Positions 8,876 through 17,421 of a stretch of DNA of 64,000 nt are shown in pieces. This stretch comes from Actinomadura atramentaria DSM 43919. GTDB taxonomy: Bacteria > Actinomycetota > Actinomycetes > Streptosporangiales > Streptosporangiaceae. Positions within the stretch are counted from its first letter, which is position 1; each line of letters opens with the position of its first letter. The notes below the pieces were generated by a model. It did no database searches and was not told the DNA's origin. It saw only the letters and a program-made list of their open reading frames with translations. The stretch spans positions 106,151 through 170,150 of the forward strand of contig NZ_KB907213.1 of NCBI RefSeq assembly GCF_000381885.1, in the 5' to 3' direction. A program made the position numbers and the translations under genes.

Positions 8876-10576
8876 ATGTCCAATACTGTTCGTTCCCGGA
8901 CCGTCCGCGGTGACGGCGCCGACCTGGCCGTCTTCGAGCGCGGCGAGGCGGGCCGCCCCGTCGTCCTGCTGGTCCACGGCTACCCCGACACCCACCGCGT
9001 GTGGGACGCCGTCGCGGAACGCCTCGCCGGCCGGTACCGCGTCATCACCTACGACGTGCGCGGCGCGGGCGCGTCGTCCCGGCCGCGCGGCCGGGCGGCG
9101 TACCGGTTCGAGCACCTGATGGCGGACCTGCGCGCCGTCCTGGACGCGACCGCGCCCGGCGAGCCCGTCCACCTCGTCGGCCACGACTGGGGATCGCTCC
9201 AGGGGTGGGAGGCGGTCTGCACGATCCGCGAGCGGTTCGCGTCGTACACGTCGATCTCGGGGCCGTGCATCGACCACGTCGCGCAGTGGATGCGGCGGCC
9301 CAGCCTCGCGTCGCTCCGGCAGGGGCTGCACTCGGCGTACATCGGGTTCTTCCAGACGCCGCTGGTGCCGGAGCTGGCGTGGCGCAGCGGCGTCGGCGGC
9401 CGTCTGATCACGCGGCTGGAGCGCGGCGACCCCGAGTTCGGGCCGACGCTGCCGCGCGACGGCGCGATCGGCGTCCGGTTGTACCGCGCCAACATCCCGG
9501 GGCGGCTCGCGCGGCCCCGCGAACGGCGCACCGAGGTACCGGTGCAGCTCATCGTCCCCGAGGGCGACCGGTACGTGCAGCCCGCGATGGCCGAGTCCGT
9601 GCGGCCGTTCGTCCCCAACCTGTGGATTCGCCGGGTGAAGGGGCGGCACTGGCTCCCGGCGGCGCGGCCCGAGCTGGTCGCGCGGCTCGTCACCGAGCAC
9701 ATCGAGCAGGTGTCGGGCGGGGAGCCGTCGCGGGGGCTGCGGCGCGGCCGGGTCCGCGCCGGGAAAGGGGACGAGCCCGAGTTCGCCGGACGCCTCGTCG
9801 TCGTGACGGGCGCGGGCAGCGGCATCGGCCGCGCGACCGCGCTCGCGTTCGCCGAGCGCGGCGCGGAGGTCGTCGCCGCCGACCGGGACGCCGAGTCCGC
9901 CGCGCGCACCGCCGAACTCGCGTCGCTGCTCGGCCCGGCCGCCGTCCCCTACACGGTGGACGTGTCGGACGCCGCCGCGATGGAGAAGTTCGCCGCCGAG
10001 ACCGACGTCCCCGACATCGTCGTCAACAACGCGGGCATCGGCATGGCCGGGTCGTTCCTCGACCACACGGCGGAGGACTGGGAGCGCGTCCTCGGCGTGA
10101 ACCTGTGGGGCGTCATCCACGGGTCGCGGCTGTTCGGGCGGCGGATGGTGGAGCGCGGCGAGGGCGGGCACATCGTCAACACCGCGTCCGCCGCCGCGTA
10201 CACGCCGCTGCGGATGCTGCCCGCGTACAGCACCAGCAAGGCGGCGGTGCTGATGCTGACCGAGTGCCTGCGCGGCGAGCTGGCGGGGGACGGGATCGGC
10301 GTCTCGGCGATCTGCCCCGGCATCGTCAACACGGCGATCACGAAGACGACGGCGTTCGTCGGCCTCGCCCCGGACGCGCAGGACGCGCAGCGGCGGCGCG
10401 CCGTCCGCGCGTACGGGCTGCGCGGCTACGGGCCGGAGAAGGTCGCGGAGCGGATCGTCGCGGCGGTGCGCCACGACCGCGCGGTCGTCCCGGTGACCCC
10501 GGAGGCCCACTTGGGCTACCTGGGCTCGCGCCTGTCGCCCGGCCTGATGCGAGCCCTCGCCCGCGCCCGCTTCTGA
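8876..10576 (+). CDS. Fused alpha/beta-hydrolase and short-chain dehydrogenase
   Basis: Residues ~1-285 form an alpha/beta-hydrolase (LLVHGYPDTH oxyanion region, nucleophile Asp104 in VGHDWGS as in epoxide hydrolases and dehalogenases, C-terminal His in RVKGRHWLP). Residues ~300-566 form a classical SDR (TGAGSGIG cofactor loop, NNAG, catalytic YSTSK). This two-enzyme fusion recurs in actinobacteria and is usually called an SDR family oxidoreductase; the substrate is unknown. The ATG at 8876 is chosen to match the usual N-terminus; an in-frame TTG at 8840 is a longer option. It stands alone and is divergent from the CHAD gene. Confidence 0.88.
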   Translation: MSNTVRSRTVRGDGADLAVFERGEAGRPVVLLVHGYPDTHRVWDAVAERLAGRYRVITYDVRGAGASSRPRGRAAYRFEHLMADLRAVLDATAPGEPVHLVGHDWGSLQGWEAVCTIRERFASYTSISGPCIDHVAQWMRRPSLASLRQGLHSAYIGFFQTPLVPELAWRSGVGGRLITRLERGDPEFGPTLPRDGAIGVRLYRANIPGRLARPRERRTEVPVQLIVPEGDRYVQPAMAESVRPFVPNLWIRRVKGRHWLPAARPELVARLVTEHIEQVSGGEPSRGLRRGRVRAGKGDEPEFAGRLVVVTGAGSGIGRATALAFAERGAEVVAADRDAESAARTAELASLLGPAAVPYTVDVSDAAAMEKFAAETDVPDIVVNNAGIGMAGSFLDHTAEDWERVLGVNLWGVIHGSRLFGRRMVERGEGGHIVNTASAAAYTPLRMLPAYSTSKAAVLMLTECLRGELAGDGIGVSAICPGIVNTAITKTTAFVGLAPDAQDAQRRRAVRAYGLRGYGPEKVAERIVAAVRHDRAVVPVTPEAHLGYLGSRLSPGLMRALARARF

Positions 10577-10645
10577 CGACTCCGGCGCGGGCCGCCCGGT
10601 GCGGTTCCGTGCTCGCTCGGGGTCGGGGTACCGGTGCGGCGTGGT

Positions 10646-10662
10646 CCGGCGCGGAGCGCCGG
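10646..10662. terminator. Short GC stem-loop between convergent genes
   Basis: CCGGCGC-GGA-GCGCCGG forms a 7-bp stem with a 3-nt loop in the 100-bp gap between the SDR fusion gene and the convergent dehalogenase gene. The place suits a two-way terminator. There is no U-tract, as is usual in this group. Confidence 0.35.
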
Positions 10663-10676
10663 GTCACGCCGCAGCG

Positions 10677-11561
10677 TCAGGTGGTTTTGAGGAAGGTCGC
10701 GATCTCCTCGCCGAGGCGGGGGCCCGCGTCTTCCTGGAGGAAGTGGCCCGCGCCTTCGAGGACCGGGTGGGTAAGGCCGCGGGCGCCGGGGAGGTCGCGG
10801 AAGATCCCCGCCATCGGGCGCGTGATGGGGTCGCCGTCGCTGAAGGCGGCGAGCAGCGGCGCGGCGGAGGCGCGGAGGGCGTCCCAGGCGTCGCGGTTGG
10901 GCTGGGCCTCGACGTCGTCCGGCTCGGCGGGGACCAGGCCGGGCATCGCGCGCGGGCCCGCCTTGTACGTCTCGTCGGGGAACGGCGCGTCGTAGGCGGC
11001 GAGGACGTCCGGCGCGAGCGTCGTCCGGCACCCGGACTGGATGTTGCGCGCGACGTCGAACTCGGGCGCGGTGCGGACCGCGCGCCGGAACCGCAGCCAC
11101 GTCTCCGGCATCGGGAAGTCGCCGGTCGGCAGTCCGGTGTTGGCAGCGACGATCCGCGTGTACCGCGCGGGGTCGGCGACGGCGAGCCGCAGCCCGATCA
11201 GCCCGCCCCAGTCCTGCCCGACGAGCGCGACGTCGGTGAGCCCGAGCGCTTCGACGAACGCGCCCGTCCACGCGATGTGCCGCGCGTAGGTGTGGTCCTC
11301 GACGCGCGAGGGCTTGTCGGAGCGCCCGAATCCCACCAGGTCCGGCGCGACGGCCCGGAACCCGGACGCGACCAGCACCGCGATGACGTGCCGGTACAGG
11401 AACGACCACGACGGCTCCCCGTGCAGCAGCAGCACGACGGGCCCGTCGCCCTCGTCCACATAGGCCATCCGGACCCCGTCCGGCAGGGCGACGTACCGGG
11501 CCTCGTAGGGAAAGTCGGGAAGATCGGTGAAACGCGACTCGGGTGTCCGCAGCAGGTCCAT
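10677..11561 (-). CDS. Haloalkane dehalogenase, subfamily I type
   Basis: The 294-aa alpha/beta-hydrolase shows the haloalkane-dehalogenase pattern: HGEPSWSF (oxyanion and halide-site Trp region, His47-Gly-Glu), nucleophile Asp117 in GQDWGG, and general base His273 in GAGHFLQED. The family cleaves carbon-halogen bonds by an ester intermediate on the Asp. Real substrates in actinomycetes are rarely known, and a close relative could hydrolyse epoxides or esters. It starts only 17 nt after the stop of the regulator gene at 11579 and on the same strand, so it may be part of the island regulon described here. Confidence 0.85.
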   Translation of the reverse strand: MDLLRTPESRFTDLPDFPYEARYVALPDGVRMAYVDEGDGPVVLLLHGEPSWSFLYRHVIAVLVASGFRAVAPDLVGFGRSDKPSRVEDHTYARHIAWTGAFVEALGLTDVALVGQDWGGLIGLRLAVADPARYTRIVAANTGLPTGDFPMPETWLRFRRAVRTAPEFDVARNIQSGCRTTLAPDVLAAYDAPFPDETYKAGPRAMPGLVPAEPDDVEAQPNRDAWDALRASAAPLLAAFSDGDPITRPMAGIFRDLPGARGLTHPVLEGAGHFLQEDAGPRLGEEIATFLKTT

Positions 11562-11578
11562 CCGGACATCATGCGGGT

Positions 11579-12808
11579 TCAGAGGTGCAGACGGTAGACG
11601 GTCGGCGGCCGCCCGGTCCGGCCCTGCTGCTGGCTCCCCGTCGGCGCGGCGAGCCCCGCGCGCTCCAGGCGCTTGAGGATGCGGCGCGCGGTGCGCTGCT
11701 GGACGTCGAGGTGCTCGGCGACGTCGTGCGTCGTCAGCCCGTCCGGCCGCGTCTCGGCCAGCTCGCGGAGGCGCACGACGGTCTGCGGGCTGAGCCCGAC
11801 GCGCCGCGCGAGCAGCGGCAGGTCGTCCTGGCCGCGCTCGGGGAGCGGCCCGTCGTCCCCGGCGGGCTCGAAGACGATGTCGATGTCCTCGGCCATCGAG
11901 ACGACCCCGGCGACCGCCCCGACCGACGCGGCGCGGTTGAGCGCGCGGCGGGCCAGCGTCTCGGCGTCGGCGGCGGTGCGGCCCACGCCGAACCCGATGT
12001 GGACGGCCGGGTGCCGCTCGGCGAGGCGGTCCAGGATCGGCATCCGGGTGAACTGCCCGGTGGCCTGTTCGAGCAGGCCGCGCGTGGTGACGACGAGGTG
12101 GCCGCCGCCGGGCAGCGCGGCGAGGCTGCCGCCGAGGGTGACCAGGTCGCCGGGGAGCCGGTCGTCGGGCTCGGGCAGCTCGATCATGCCGAGCGTGACC
12201 TGGGCGTCGCCCGCGTGCCGCCCGCTGGTGGTGAGGACGAGCGCCTGGAGCGCGGCGCGGATCGAGTACCGGGACGGCGCGAGCCGGATGACCTGCATCT
12301 CGGTCTCCAGCCGGTGGTACGCCGACCCGAGGCAGGTGATCGCGACCCGGCAGTCGTCGCGCTCGCGCGCGGCGCGGTGGAAGGCGACGATGTCGTCGGA
12401 CGTCAGGCCGGGCCGGTAGGGCAGGACGCTGACGTGGTCGGTCGGCAGCTTGGCCTCGGTGAGCGTCTCCAGGACGTCGGCGCGGCGGAGCGTGTCGATG
12501 GACGCGCGGGTGACGTCGTGGCCGAGCCGCAGGAGTTCGACGAGCGCGCGCAGCAGCGTCGCCCCGTCGTAGGCGACGTACATCGACGGCCGGGTGAGCG
12601 CCCCCGCGTCGGCCGCGATCGTGTAGGGCACGACGCCGGTGAACAGGAACGCGTCGACGCGCGCGTCCGCGCCCTCGATGATCTCGACCGTCTCGCTCTC
12701 GTGCCGGTAGGGCAGGGGGAGGAGCGCGGTGGAGCCGTCCGGCGCGCCCACGGCGGCGACGCGGTGGACGAGGTCCTCCGGTCCCACGATCCCAAGGGTG
12801 AGGGTCAT
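11579..12808 (-). CDS. Island regulator: ligand-sensing protein with C-terminal winged helix
   Basis: The N-terminal half (starting MTLTLGIVGPEDLVHRV, with VVPYTIAADAG near residue 65) resembles the sensor parts of multidomain regulators. The middle contains HIGFGVGRTAADAETLARRAL, a segment typical of the degenerate cyclase-like/GGDEF-like fold in CdaR/PucR-type regulators. The last ~70 residues are a winged helix (DGLTTHDVAEHLDVQQRTARRIL). GAGGAG lies ~10 nt before the ATG at 12808. Two copies of the island operator sit between it and the divergent aminotransferase gene, so self-control plus control of the island is the natural reading. No characterised homologue is recognised. Confidence 0.7.
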   Translation of the reverse strand: MTLTLGIVGPEDLVHRVAAVGAPDGSTALLPLPYRHESETVEIIEGADARVDAFLFTGVVPYTIAADAGALTRPSMYVAYDGATLLRALVELLRLGHDVTRASIDTLRRADVLETLTEAKLPTDHVSVLPYRPGLTSDDIVAFHRAARERDDCRVAITCLGSAYHRLETEMQVIRLAPSRYSIRAALQALVLTTSGRHAGDAQVTLGMIELPEPDDRLPGDLVTLGGSLAALPGGGHLVVTTRGLLEQATGQFTRMPILDRLAERHPAVHIGFGVGRTAADAETLARRALNRAASVGAVAGVVSMAEDIDIVFEPAGDDGPLPERGQDDLPLLARRVGLSPQTVVRLRELAETRPDGLTTHDVAEHLDVQQRTARRILKRLERAGLAAPTGSQQQGRTGRPPTVYRLHL

Positions 12809-12828
12809 CGGTGTGCCGCTCCTCAAAG

Positions 12829-12846
12829 TTTAGGCCCAGGCCCTAA
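12829..12846. promoter_or_regulatory. Island operator copy 1
   Basis: TTTAGGCCCAGGCCCTAA lies 21 bp upstream of the regulator start. It fits the six-site consensus TTACGGYCYAGRCCGTAA at the GG-C-AG-CC core and both ends. It is the most diverged of the six copies. Confidence 0.65.
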
Positions 12847-12915
12847 TCGCGAAGCATATCGAAGAAGATGCCGATATGTAGCCCGAGGGTTGACGGTCAT
12901 GGGACGTCGGTCTAG

Positions 12916-12933
12916 TTTCGGCCAAGACCTTAA
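12916..12933. promoter_or_regulatory. Island operator copy 2
   Basis: TTTCGGCCAAGACCTTAA lies 23 bp upstream of the first aminotransferase start and 87 bp from copy 1, on the other side of the divergent promoter region. Confidence 0.7.
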
Positions 12934-12955
12934 TTGAGTAATGACGGGTGGTGTC

Positions 12956-14128
12956 ATGTCGCGAACCGAGCCGCTGCCGGGCCCGCTCGAACCCCGCGGG
13001 CGGACGATCGGGGCCGAGGAGCGCGCCGCCGTGCTGCGCGTGCTCGACTCGGCGTCGCTGTGCGGGAGCTTCGGCACCGAGGCCCGCGCGCTGGAGGCCG
13101 AGATGGGGGAGCTGTACGGGCGCACCGCGGTGTCCTGCTCGTCCGGGACGGCCGCGCTCCACCTCGCGGTCGCCGCCGTGGACCCCGACCCGGGCGACGA
13201 GATCGTCACCACTCCCATCTCCGACTTCGGAACGGTCGCGCCGATCCTCGCGCAGAACGCCGTCCCCGTCTTCGCGGACGTGGACCCGGCCACCGGGAAC
13301 CTGGACCCGGCGTCGGTGGCGGCGGTGATCACCGCGCGCACCAGGGCGATCATGGTGGTCCACCTGTTCGGGGCCCCGGCGCCGGTCGCGGAGTTGCGCG
13401 GGCTCGCCGACCGGCACGGTCTGGCCCTGGTCGAGGACTGCGCCCAGGCGTGGCTGGGGACGGTGCCGAGCGGTGAGCCGGTGGGCCGGTACGGCGACGT
13501 CGCCTGTTTCAGCCTCCAGCAGTACAAGCACATCACATCCGGGGACGGCGGGCTGGCGATCACGGCGGATCCTGCCCTCGCGCGACGGATGCGGCTTTTC
13601 ATGGACAAGGGCTGGGACCGTTCCATCGGCCGGAAACACCTGATGTACGGGCTCAACTACCGGATGACCGAGCTGGCGGCGGCCGTCGCCCGCGCGCAGC
13701 TCGGGAAGGTCGCCGGGGTCGTCGCGCGGCGCCGGGAGCGCGCGGCGCGACTGCTCGACGCGCTGGCCGACCTGCCGGGCCTCGGGCTGCCGAGCCCGGA
13801 CGGGCACGCGTGGTGGATGTTCCCCTTCACCGTCCCGGACGAGCCGGGGAACCGGGCCTTCGCGGCGGCGCTCCAGGCGGAAGGCGTCCCCGCGTCCGCC
13901 GGATACCTGGAACGCCCGCTCTACGCCAATCCCGCGCTCGCCGAAGCGCCCGTCTACGGCTCCTCGCGCTACCCGATCGACCGCGACTACCCGGCCGGGC
14001 TGTGCCCGAACGCCGAGCGGCTGATCGACCGGACGCTCGTCACGCTGCCGTGGAACGAGGCGTACACGGAAGCGGACGTGGACGACATCGCGGCCGCCGT
14101 CCGGAAGGCGCACGCGGATGTCCGCTGA
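12956..14128 (+). CDS. DegT/DnrJ/EryC1/StrS-family aminotransferase (first copy)
   Basis: A PLP-dependent fold-type I enzyme of 390 aa. The Schiff-base lysine is in FSLQQYKHITSGDGG, the phosphate-binding region in SSGTAALHLAV, and the cofactor Asp in LVEDCAQAW. Members aminate keto groups on sugars or cyclitols, using Glu or Gln as donor. The ATG at 12956 has GGGTGG upstream; an earlier ATG at 12941 would begin only 7 nt after the operator. The next gene overlaps its end by 11 nt. It is the first gene of the plus-strand operon (aminotransferase, degenerate amidohydrolase, amidohydrolase, oxidoreductase). Confidence 0.92.
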   Translation: MSRTEPLPGPLEPRGRTIGAEERAAVLRVLDSASLCGSFGTEARALEAEMGELYGRTAVSCSSGTAALHLAVAAVDPDPGDEIVTTPISDFGTVAPILAQNAVPVFADVDPATGNLDPASVAAVITARTRAIMVVHLFGAPAPVAELRGLADRHGLALVEDCAQAWLGTVPSGEPVGRYGDVACFSLQQYKHITSGDGGLAITADPALARRMRLFMDKGWDRSIGRKHLMYGLNYRMTELAAAVARAQLGKVAGVVARRRERAARLLDALADLPGLGLPSPDGHAWWMFPFTVPDEPGNRAFAAALQAEGVPASAGYLERPLYANPALAEAPVYGSSRYPIDRDYPAGLCPNAERLIDRTLVTLPWNEAYTEADVDDIAAAVRKAHADVR

Positions 14129-14861
14129 CTGGCTGACGCGCACGGCCGACGAGCACATCGCGCTCGACGTCGACGTGCTGTTCGGGCCGTGGCCGTCCGG
14201 CCCCGCCGACCTTGGGTTGGACGACGTCCGGCGGCGGCTGCGGCGGTCGGCGATCCGGCGCGCCTGCGCGGTCTCGACGCGGGGCGCGCTGTTCGACGCG
14301 GCCGCGGGCAACGCCGAGACGCTGCGCGCCGCCGACGAAACGCTCGTCCCGGTCGGGACCGTGGACCTGCGGGACGCCGTCGCCGCCGGAGACCTGCTGG
14401 ACGGCCTGGTCGAGCAGGGAGTCCGGTTCGTCCGGCTGTTCACCCAGGAGCAGGGCGCGGAACCCGGCCACCCCGGCCACCGCCACGTCGTGGCCGAGGC
14501 CGTCGCGCGCGGCCTGGTGCTGCTGCACGACGGCGACCCGCGCGCGTTCGGCCCCGTCCTCGCGGGCCGGGGCGCGGAGGTCGTCTTCCTCGACCTGCAC
14601 GTCTACCTGCTCGCGGACTTCCTGCTGCTGGCCCGCGACGAGCCGGGCTTCCGCGCGACGACGCGGCTGCTGTCCGCGCCGGACGCGATCGAGCGCGTCG
14701 CCGGGACGGTCGGCGCGGACCGCCTGCTGTTCGGCTCGCGGACCCCGTTCATGGACGTCTCGCCGCAGACCCTCCGGCTCCGCTACGCGCGGATCACGCC
14801 GGACGAGCGGCGCCTGATCGCGGGCGGCACCGCCGCGCGCCTGCTGGGCCGGGAGGGCTGA
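14118..14861 (+). CDS. Amidohydrolase-like protein lacking metal ligands (first copy)
   Basis: The 247-aa product has the length and strand pattern of the TIM-barrel amidohydrolase-2 family and lines up with its downstream neighbour. However, the N-terminal metal motif is LDVDVLFGPWP instead of DxHxH, and the late Asp motif reads FGSRTPF where the active partner has FGTD. It is therefore probably not a metal hydrolase by itself. It overlaps the aminotransferase before it and the active amidohydrolase after it (TGATG), so tight co-translation and a heteromeric complex are plausible. The same arrangement occurs again at 20829-22305. Confidence 0.7.
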   Translation: MSADWLTRTADEHIALDVDVLFGPWPSGPADLGLDDVRRRLRRSAIRRACAVSTRGALFDAAAGNAETLRAADETLVPVGTVDLRDAVAAGDLLDGLVEQGVRFVRLFTQEQGAEPGHPGHRHVVAEAVARGLVLLHDGDPRAFGPVLAGRGAEVVFLDLHVYLLADFLLLARDEPGFRATTRLLSAPDAIERVAGTVGADRLLFGSRTPFMDVSPQTLRLRYARITPDERRLIAGGTAARLLGREG

Positions 14862-15595
14862 TGCGGATCATCGACGTCCACGGGCACTGGGGTCCGTGGC
14901 CGTTCCACATGGACGTCGGGGACGCCCGGCTCAACCTGGAGCTGATGGACCGGTACGGCATCGAGGCGCAGATCGTGTCCGCGTCCGAGGCCGTCGTGCT
15001 GGACGCGGAGGCGGGCAACGCGGCGCTGGCCGACGTCCTGGCCGCGAACCCGCGCCTGTACGGGTACGCGGTGGTCAACCCGCGCCGCCTGGAACGGGCC
15101 GCCGACGAGGTGCGCGGCTACCTGGCGTCCGGCCGGTTCGTCGGCGTCAAGATCCACACGACGTACGCGCGCGCCCCGATCGGCTCGCCGCAGATGGCCG
15201 AGGCGTTCGACCTGGTGGACGAGCTGGGCGTCCCGCTGCTCCTGCACACCTGGGGCGCGGACGTCGCGCTGCTGCCGGAGCTGCTGGCGGCCCGCCCCCG
15301 GCTCCGCGTGATCGTCGGGCACGCGGGCGGCGACGCCTGGCGGGAGGCTGCGCACGCCGCCGCCGCGTGCGACCGCCTGTACCTGGAGCACTGCCGGACG
15401 GTCCCGGACGCGGGCCGCGTCGCGTACGCGCGGGCGGCGGGGGTGCCGATCGAGCGGTTCCTGTTCGGCACCGACTCGACGCTGATCGACCCGTGCGTCG
15501 CGCTGGGCGTCGTGCGGGACGCGGACTTCAGCGACGAGGAACGCGAACGCGTGCTGTGGCGTAACGCCGTGGACCTCTTCGGGCCGTTGGGATGA
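14861..15595 (+). CDS. Amidohydrolase-2 family metal-dependent hydrolase (first copy)
   Basis: The 244-aa TIM-barrel protein has the metal motif DVHGHWGPW at residues 5-13, later histidines in GVKIHTT, LLLHTWG and VIVGHAGG, and the metal Asp in FGTDSTLID. Relatives are hydrolases, lactonases or decarboxylases of cyclic carboxylates. Its start overlaps the previous stop by one base, and the next gene overlaps its stop by 4 nt. Substrate unknown; context points to an amino-sugar-like or cyclitol-like compound. Confidence 0.85.
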   Translation: MRIIDVHGHWGPWPFHMDVGDARLNLELMDRYGIEAQIVSASEAVVLDAEAGNAALADVLAANPRLYGYAVVNPRRLERAADEVRGYLASGRFVGVKIHTTYARAPIGSPQMAEAFDLVDELGVPLLLHTWGADVALLPELLAARPRLRVIVGHAGGDAWREAAHAAAACDRLYLEHCRTVPDAGRVAYARAAGVPIERFLFGTDSTLIDPCVALGVVRDADFSDEERERVLWRNAVDLFGPLG

Positions 15596-16482
15596 GGGTC
15601 GCGTTCGCGGGCCTGGCCACGACCTACCATCCGGGCGCGGACGCCCGGCTGCTGCGCGCGCGGGGCGTCACCGACCTCGTCGTCTGGGGCGACGCGGACG
15701 GGTCGTTCGCCGCCGAGCACGGCGCGCGGCCGGTGGACTCGCCGGAAGGACTCGTCGCGGCGCAGCCGGACGCCGCGATCGTCACGCTCCGCCCGGCGGA
15801 CGTGCCCGGCGCGGTGCGGCTCCTGGCGGGCGCGGGCGTCCCGACGTTCGTGACGAAGCCCGCCGTGGGGACCGCCGCCGACCTCGACCGGCTGGACGAG
15901 GCGGTCGGGACCGCCGCCGCCCCGGTGACGACGTGCTCGGTGCTGCGCTTCGCCCCCGCGCTGCGGCGCCTGGCCGGGGCGGACGTCCTCGGCGTCCGCG
16001 TGACCGTCCGCCACTCCGTCACCGCGTACCTGGACCCCGGCCGCCGCTGGCTGGACGATCCGGCCGAGGGCGGCGGCACGCTGGCGACGATGGGCCTGCA
16101 CGGCGTCGAGCTGGCGTCGGCGGTGCTCGGGCCGGGGTTCCGCGCGCGCTGGGCGTGCCGGGCCGCGCGCGTCCACCGGGAGACGTGGTCGGAGGACACC
16201 GGCGTCATCACGCTGACCTGGCCGGACGGGCGGTACGGCGTCGTTGAGGTCCTCGGCGCGACCGACGTCGAGAGCTACGAGATCGCCGTCCACACCCCGC
16301 GCGGCACGGCGACGGTGACGCTCCCGGACGGCGGCGACGACCCCCTCGGCTACGCCGCGACGCTCGACGCGTTCCTCGCGGCCGCCGCCGAGGGCCGGGC
16401 CGCCGTCCCGTGGACGACGACCCGGGAAGTCCTCGGCGCGGTCGTCAGCGCGCGGAACCTAGCTCGTCCAGGCAGGCGATGA
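15592..16482 (+). CDS. Gfo/Idh/MocA-like oxidoreductase with weakened signatures
   Basis: The 296-aa protein has the two-domain layout of the Gfo/Idh/MocA family: an N-terminal Rossmann-like part, a TKPAVG element at the place of the usual EKP motif, then a beta-sheet domain. The dinucleotide loop reads VAFAGLATTYHPGA instead of a clean GxGxxG, and the EKP glutamate is a Thr. It may bind its cofactor differently or act as a non-catalytic partner. It is the last gene of the plus operon and overlaps the convergent aldolase gene by 38 bp. Confidence 0.75.
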   Translation: MRVAFAGLATTYHPGADARLLRARGVTDLVVWGDADGSFAAEHGARPVDSPEGLVAAQPDAAIVTLRPADVPGAVRLLAGAGVPTFVTKPAVGTAADLDRLDEAVGTAAAPVTTCSVLRFAPALRRLAGADVLGVRVTVRHSVTAYLDPGRRWLDDPAEGGGTLATMGLHGVELASAVLGPGFRARWACRAARVHRETWSEDTGVITLTWPDGRYGVVEVLGATDVESYEIAVHTPRGTATVTLPDGGDDPLGYAATLDAFLAAAAEGRAAVPWTTTREVLGAVVSARNLARPGRR

Positions 16483-17401
16483 CGGCGTCCCGCTCGGCGG
16501 CGGGGAGCGCAGGCCCGTAGGGGTCGTGGGCCGCGTGCTCGGGCAGCGCGCCCTCGTGGACGGCGGCCCACATCATCCGCTGCACGTATCCCTCGATCGG
16601 GTCGAAGAACGTGGCGGCGGCGAAGCGGTCGAGCCGGTCCGAGGCGCGGACGAACGCCGCGTGGTCGCCGTCCGTCCAGGCCCGCACGACGTCGGCGGAC
16701 AGGTCGGCGCGGGCGGCGGCGATGCCGACGAGCGCGGTGTCCGCGCCCCACATCAGCGACGGCCCGAACATGCGGTCCTCGCCGGTGATGGCGAGGCGGC
16801 CGGTGCCGCGCCCGGCCCAGATCGCGTCCTGGCAGCCGATGGCGCGGTCCAGCGTCGCGGTCTTCACGCCGAGCATGGTCGGCAGCGCCAGCAGTTCGCG
16901 GATCAGCTCGGGCGGGTACGGGTAGCCGCCCGCCTCGCCGTGCAGGTAGAAGCCGACGAGCGGCAGCCCGCTCTCGGCCGCGACGCGCTCGTGCAGGCCG
17001 ACCGCGCGCGCGTGCCCGTCCGGGAGCGCCGCGTACTCCGCGAGCGGGTAGACCATGACGGCGTCCGCGCCCAGCTCCGCCGCGTGGACGGCCATCGCGA
17101 CGGTCGCGTCCTCGGCCTCCGCCAGTTTCGGCGCGGTCAGCGCGCGCGGCACGCCGACGCCCGCGACCAGCGGCGCGGACGTGGCCCGCCGCCAGGCGGT
17201 CAGGACGTCGGCCCGGTCCCGCTCGCCGAGGTAGAGGCCCCGGCCGGTGTGCGCCCAGACGGCCACGCCGCCGATCGGCCCCGCCGCGACGCGCTCGGCG
17301 TACGCGGCGAGCGCGGCGCGGTCCACCGCGCCGGAACGGTCCATCGGGGTGACGACGGCGGGCAGCAGCGTGCCGCGCAGCCGTTCGACGAGGGGGTGCA
17401 T
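16445..17401 (-). CDS. Dihydrodipicolinate synthase family aldolase
   Basis: The 318-aa (beta/alpha)8 protein begins with the family pattern LLPAVVTPMDRSGAVDRAAL and carries the Schiff-base lysine in MLGVKTATLD. The usual YNxP loop is replaced by FYLHGEAGGYPYP, so it is not DapA proper. Family members cleave or condense pyruvate-containing sugar acids (for example keto-deoxy sugar acids or N-acetylneuraminate). GGAAGG lies ~7 nt before the ATG. It starts 20 nt after the enolase-family gene, a pairing typical of sugar-acid catabolism (dehydratase then aldolase). Confidence 0.85.
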   Translation of the reverse strand: MHPLVERLRGTLLPAVVTPMDRSGAVDRAALAAYAERVAAGPIGGVAVWAHTGRGLYLGERDRADVLTAWRRATSAPLVAGVGVPRALTAPKLAEAEDATVAMAVHAAELGADAVMVYPLAEYAALPDGHARAVGLHERVAAESGLPLVGFYLHGEAGGYPYPPELIRELLALPTMLGVKTATLDRAIGCQDAIWAGRGTGRLAITGEDRMFGPSLMWGADTALVGIAAARADLSADVVRAWTDGDHAAFVRASDRLDRFAAATFFDPIEGYVQRMMWAAVHEGALPEHAAHDPYGPALPAAERDAVIACLDELGSAR

Positions 17402-17421
17402 CGCTTCGCCTTCCTGCTTCG

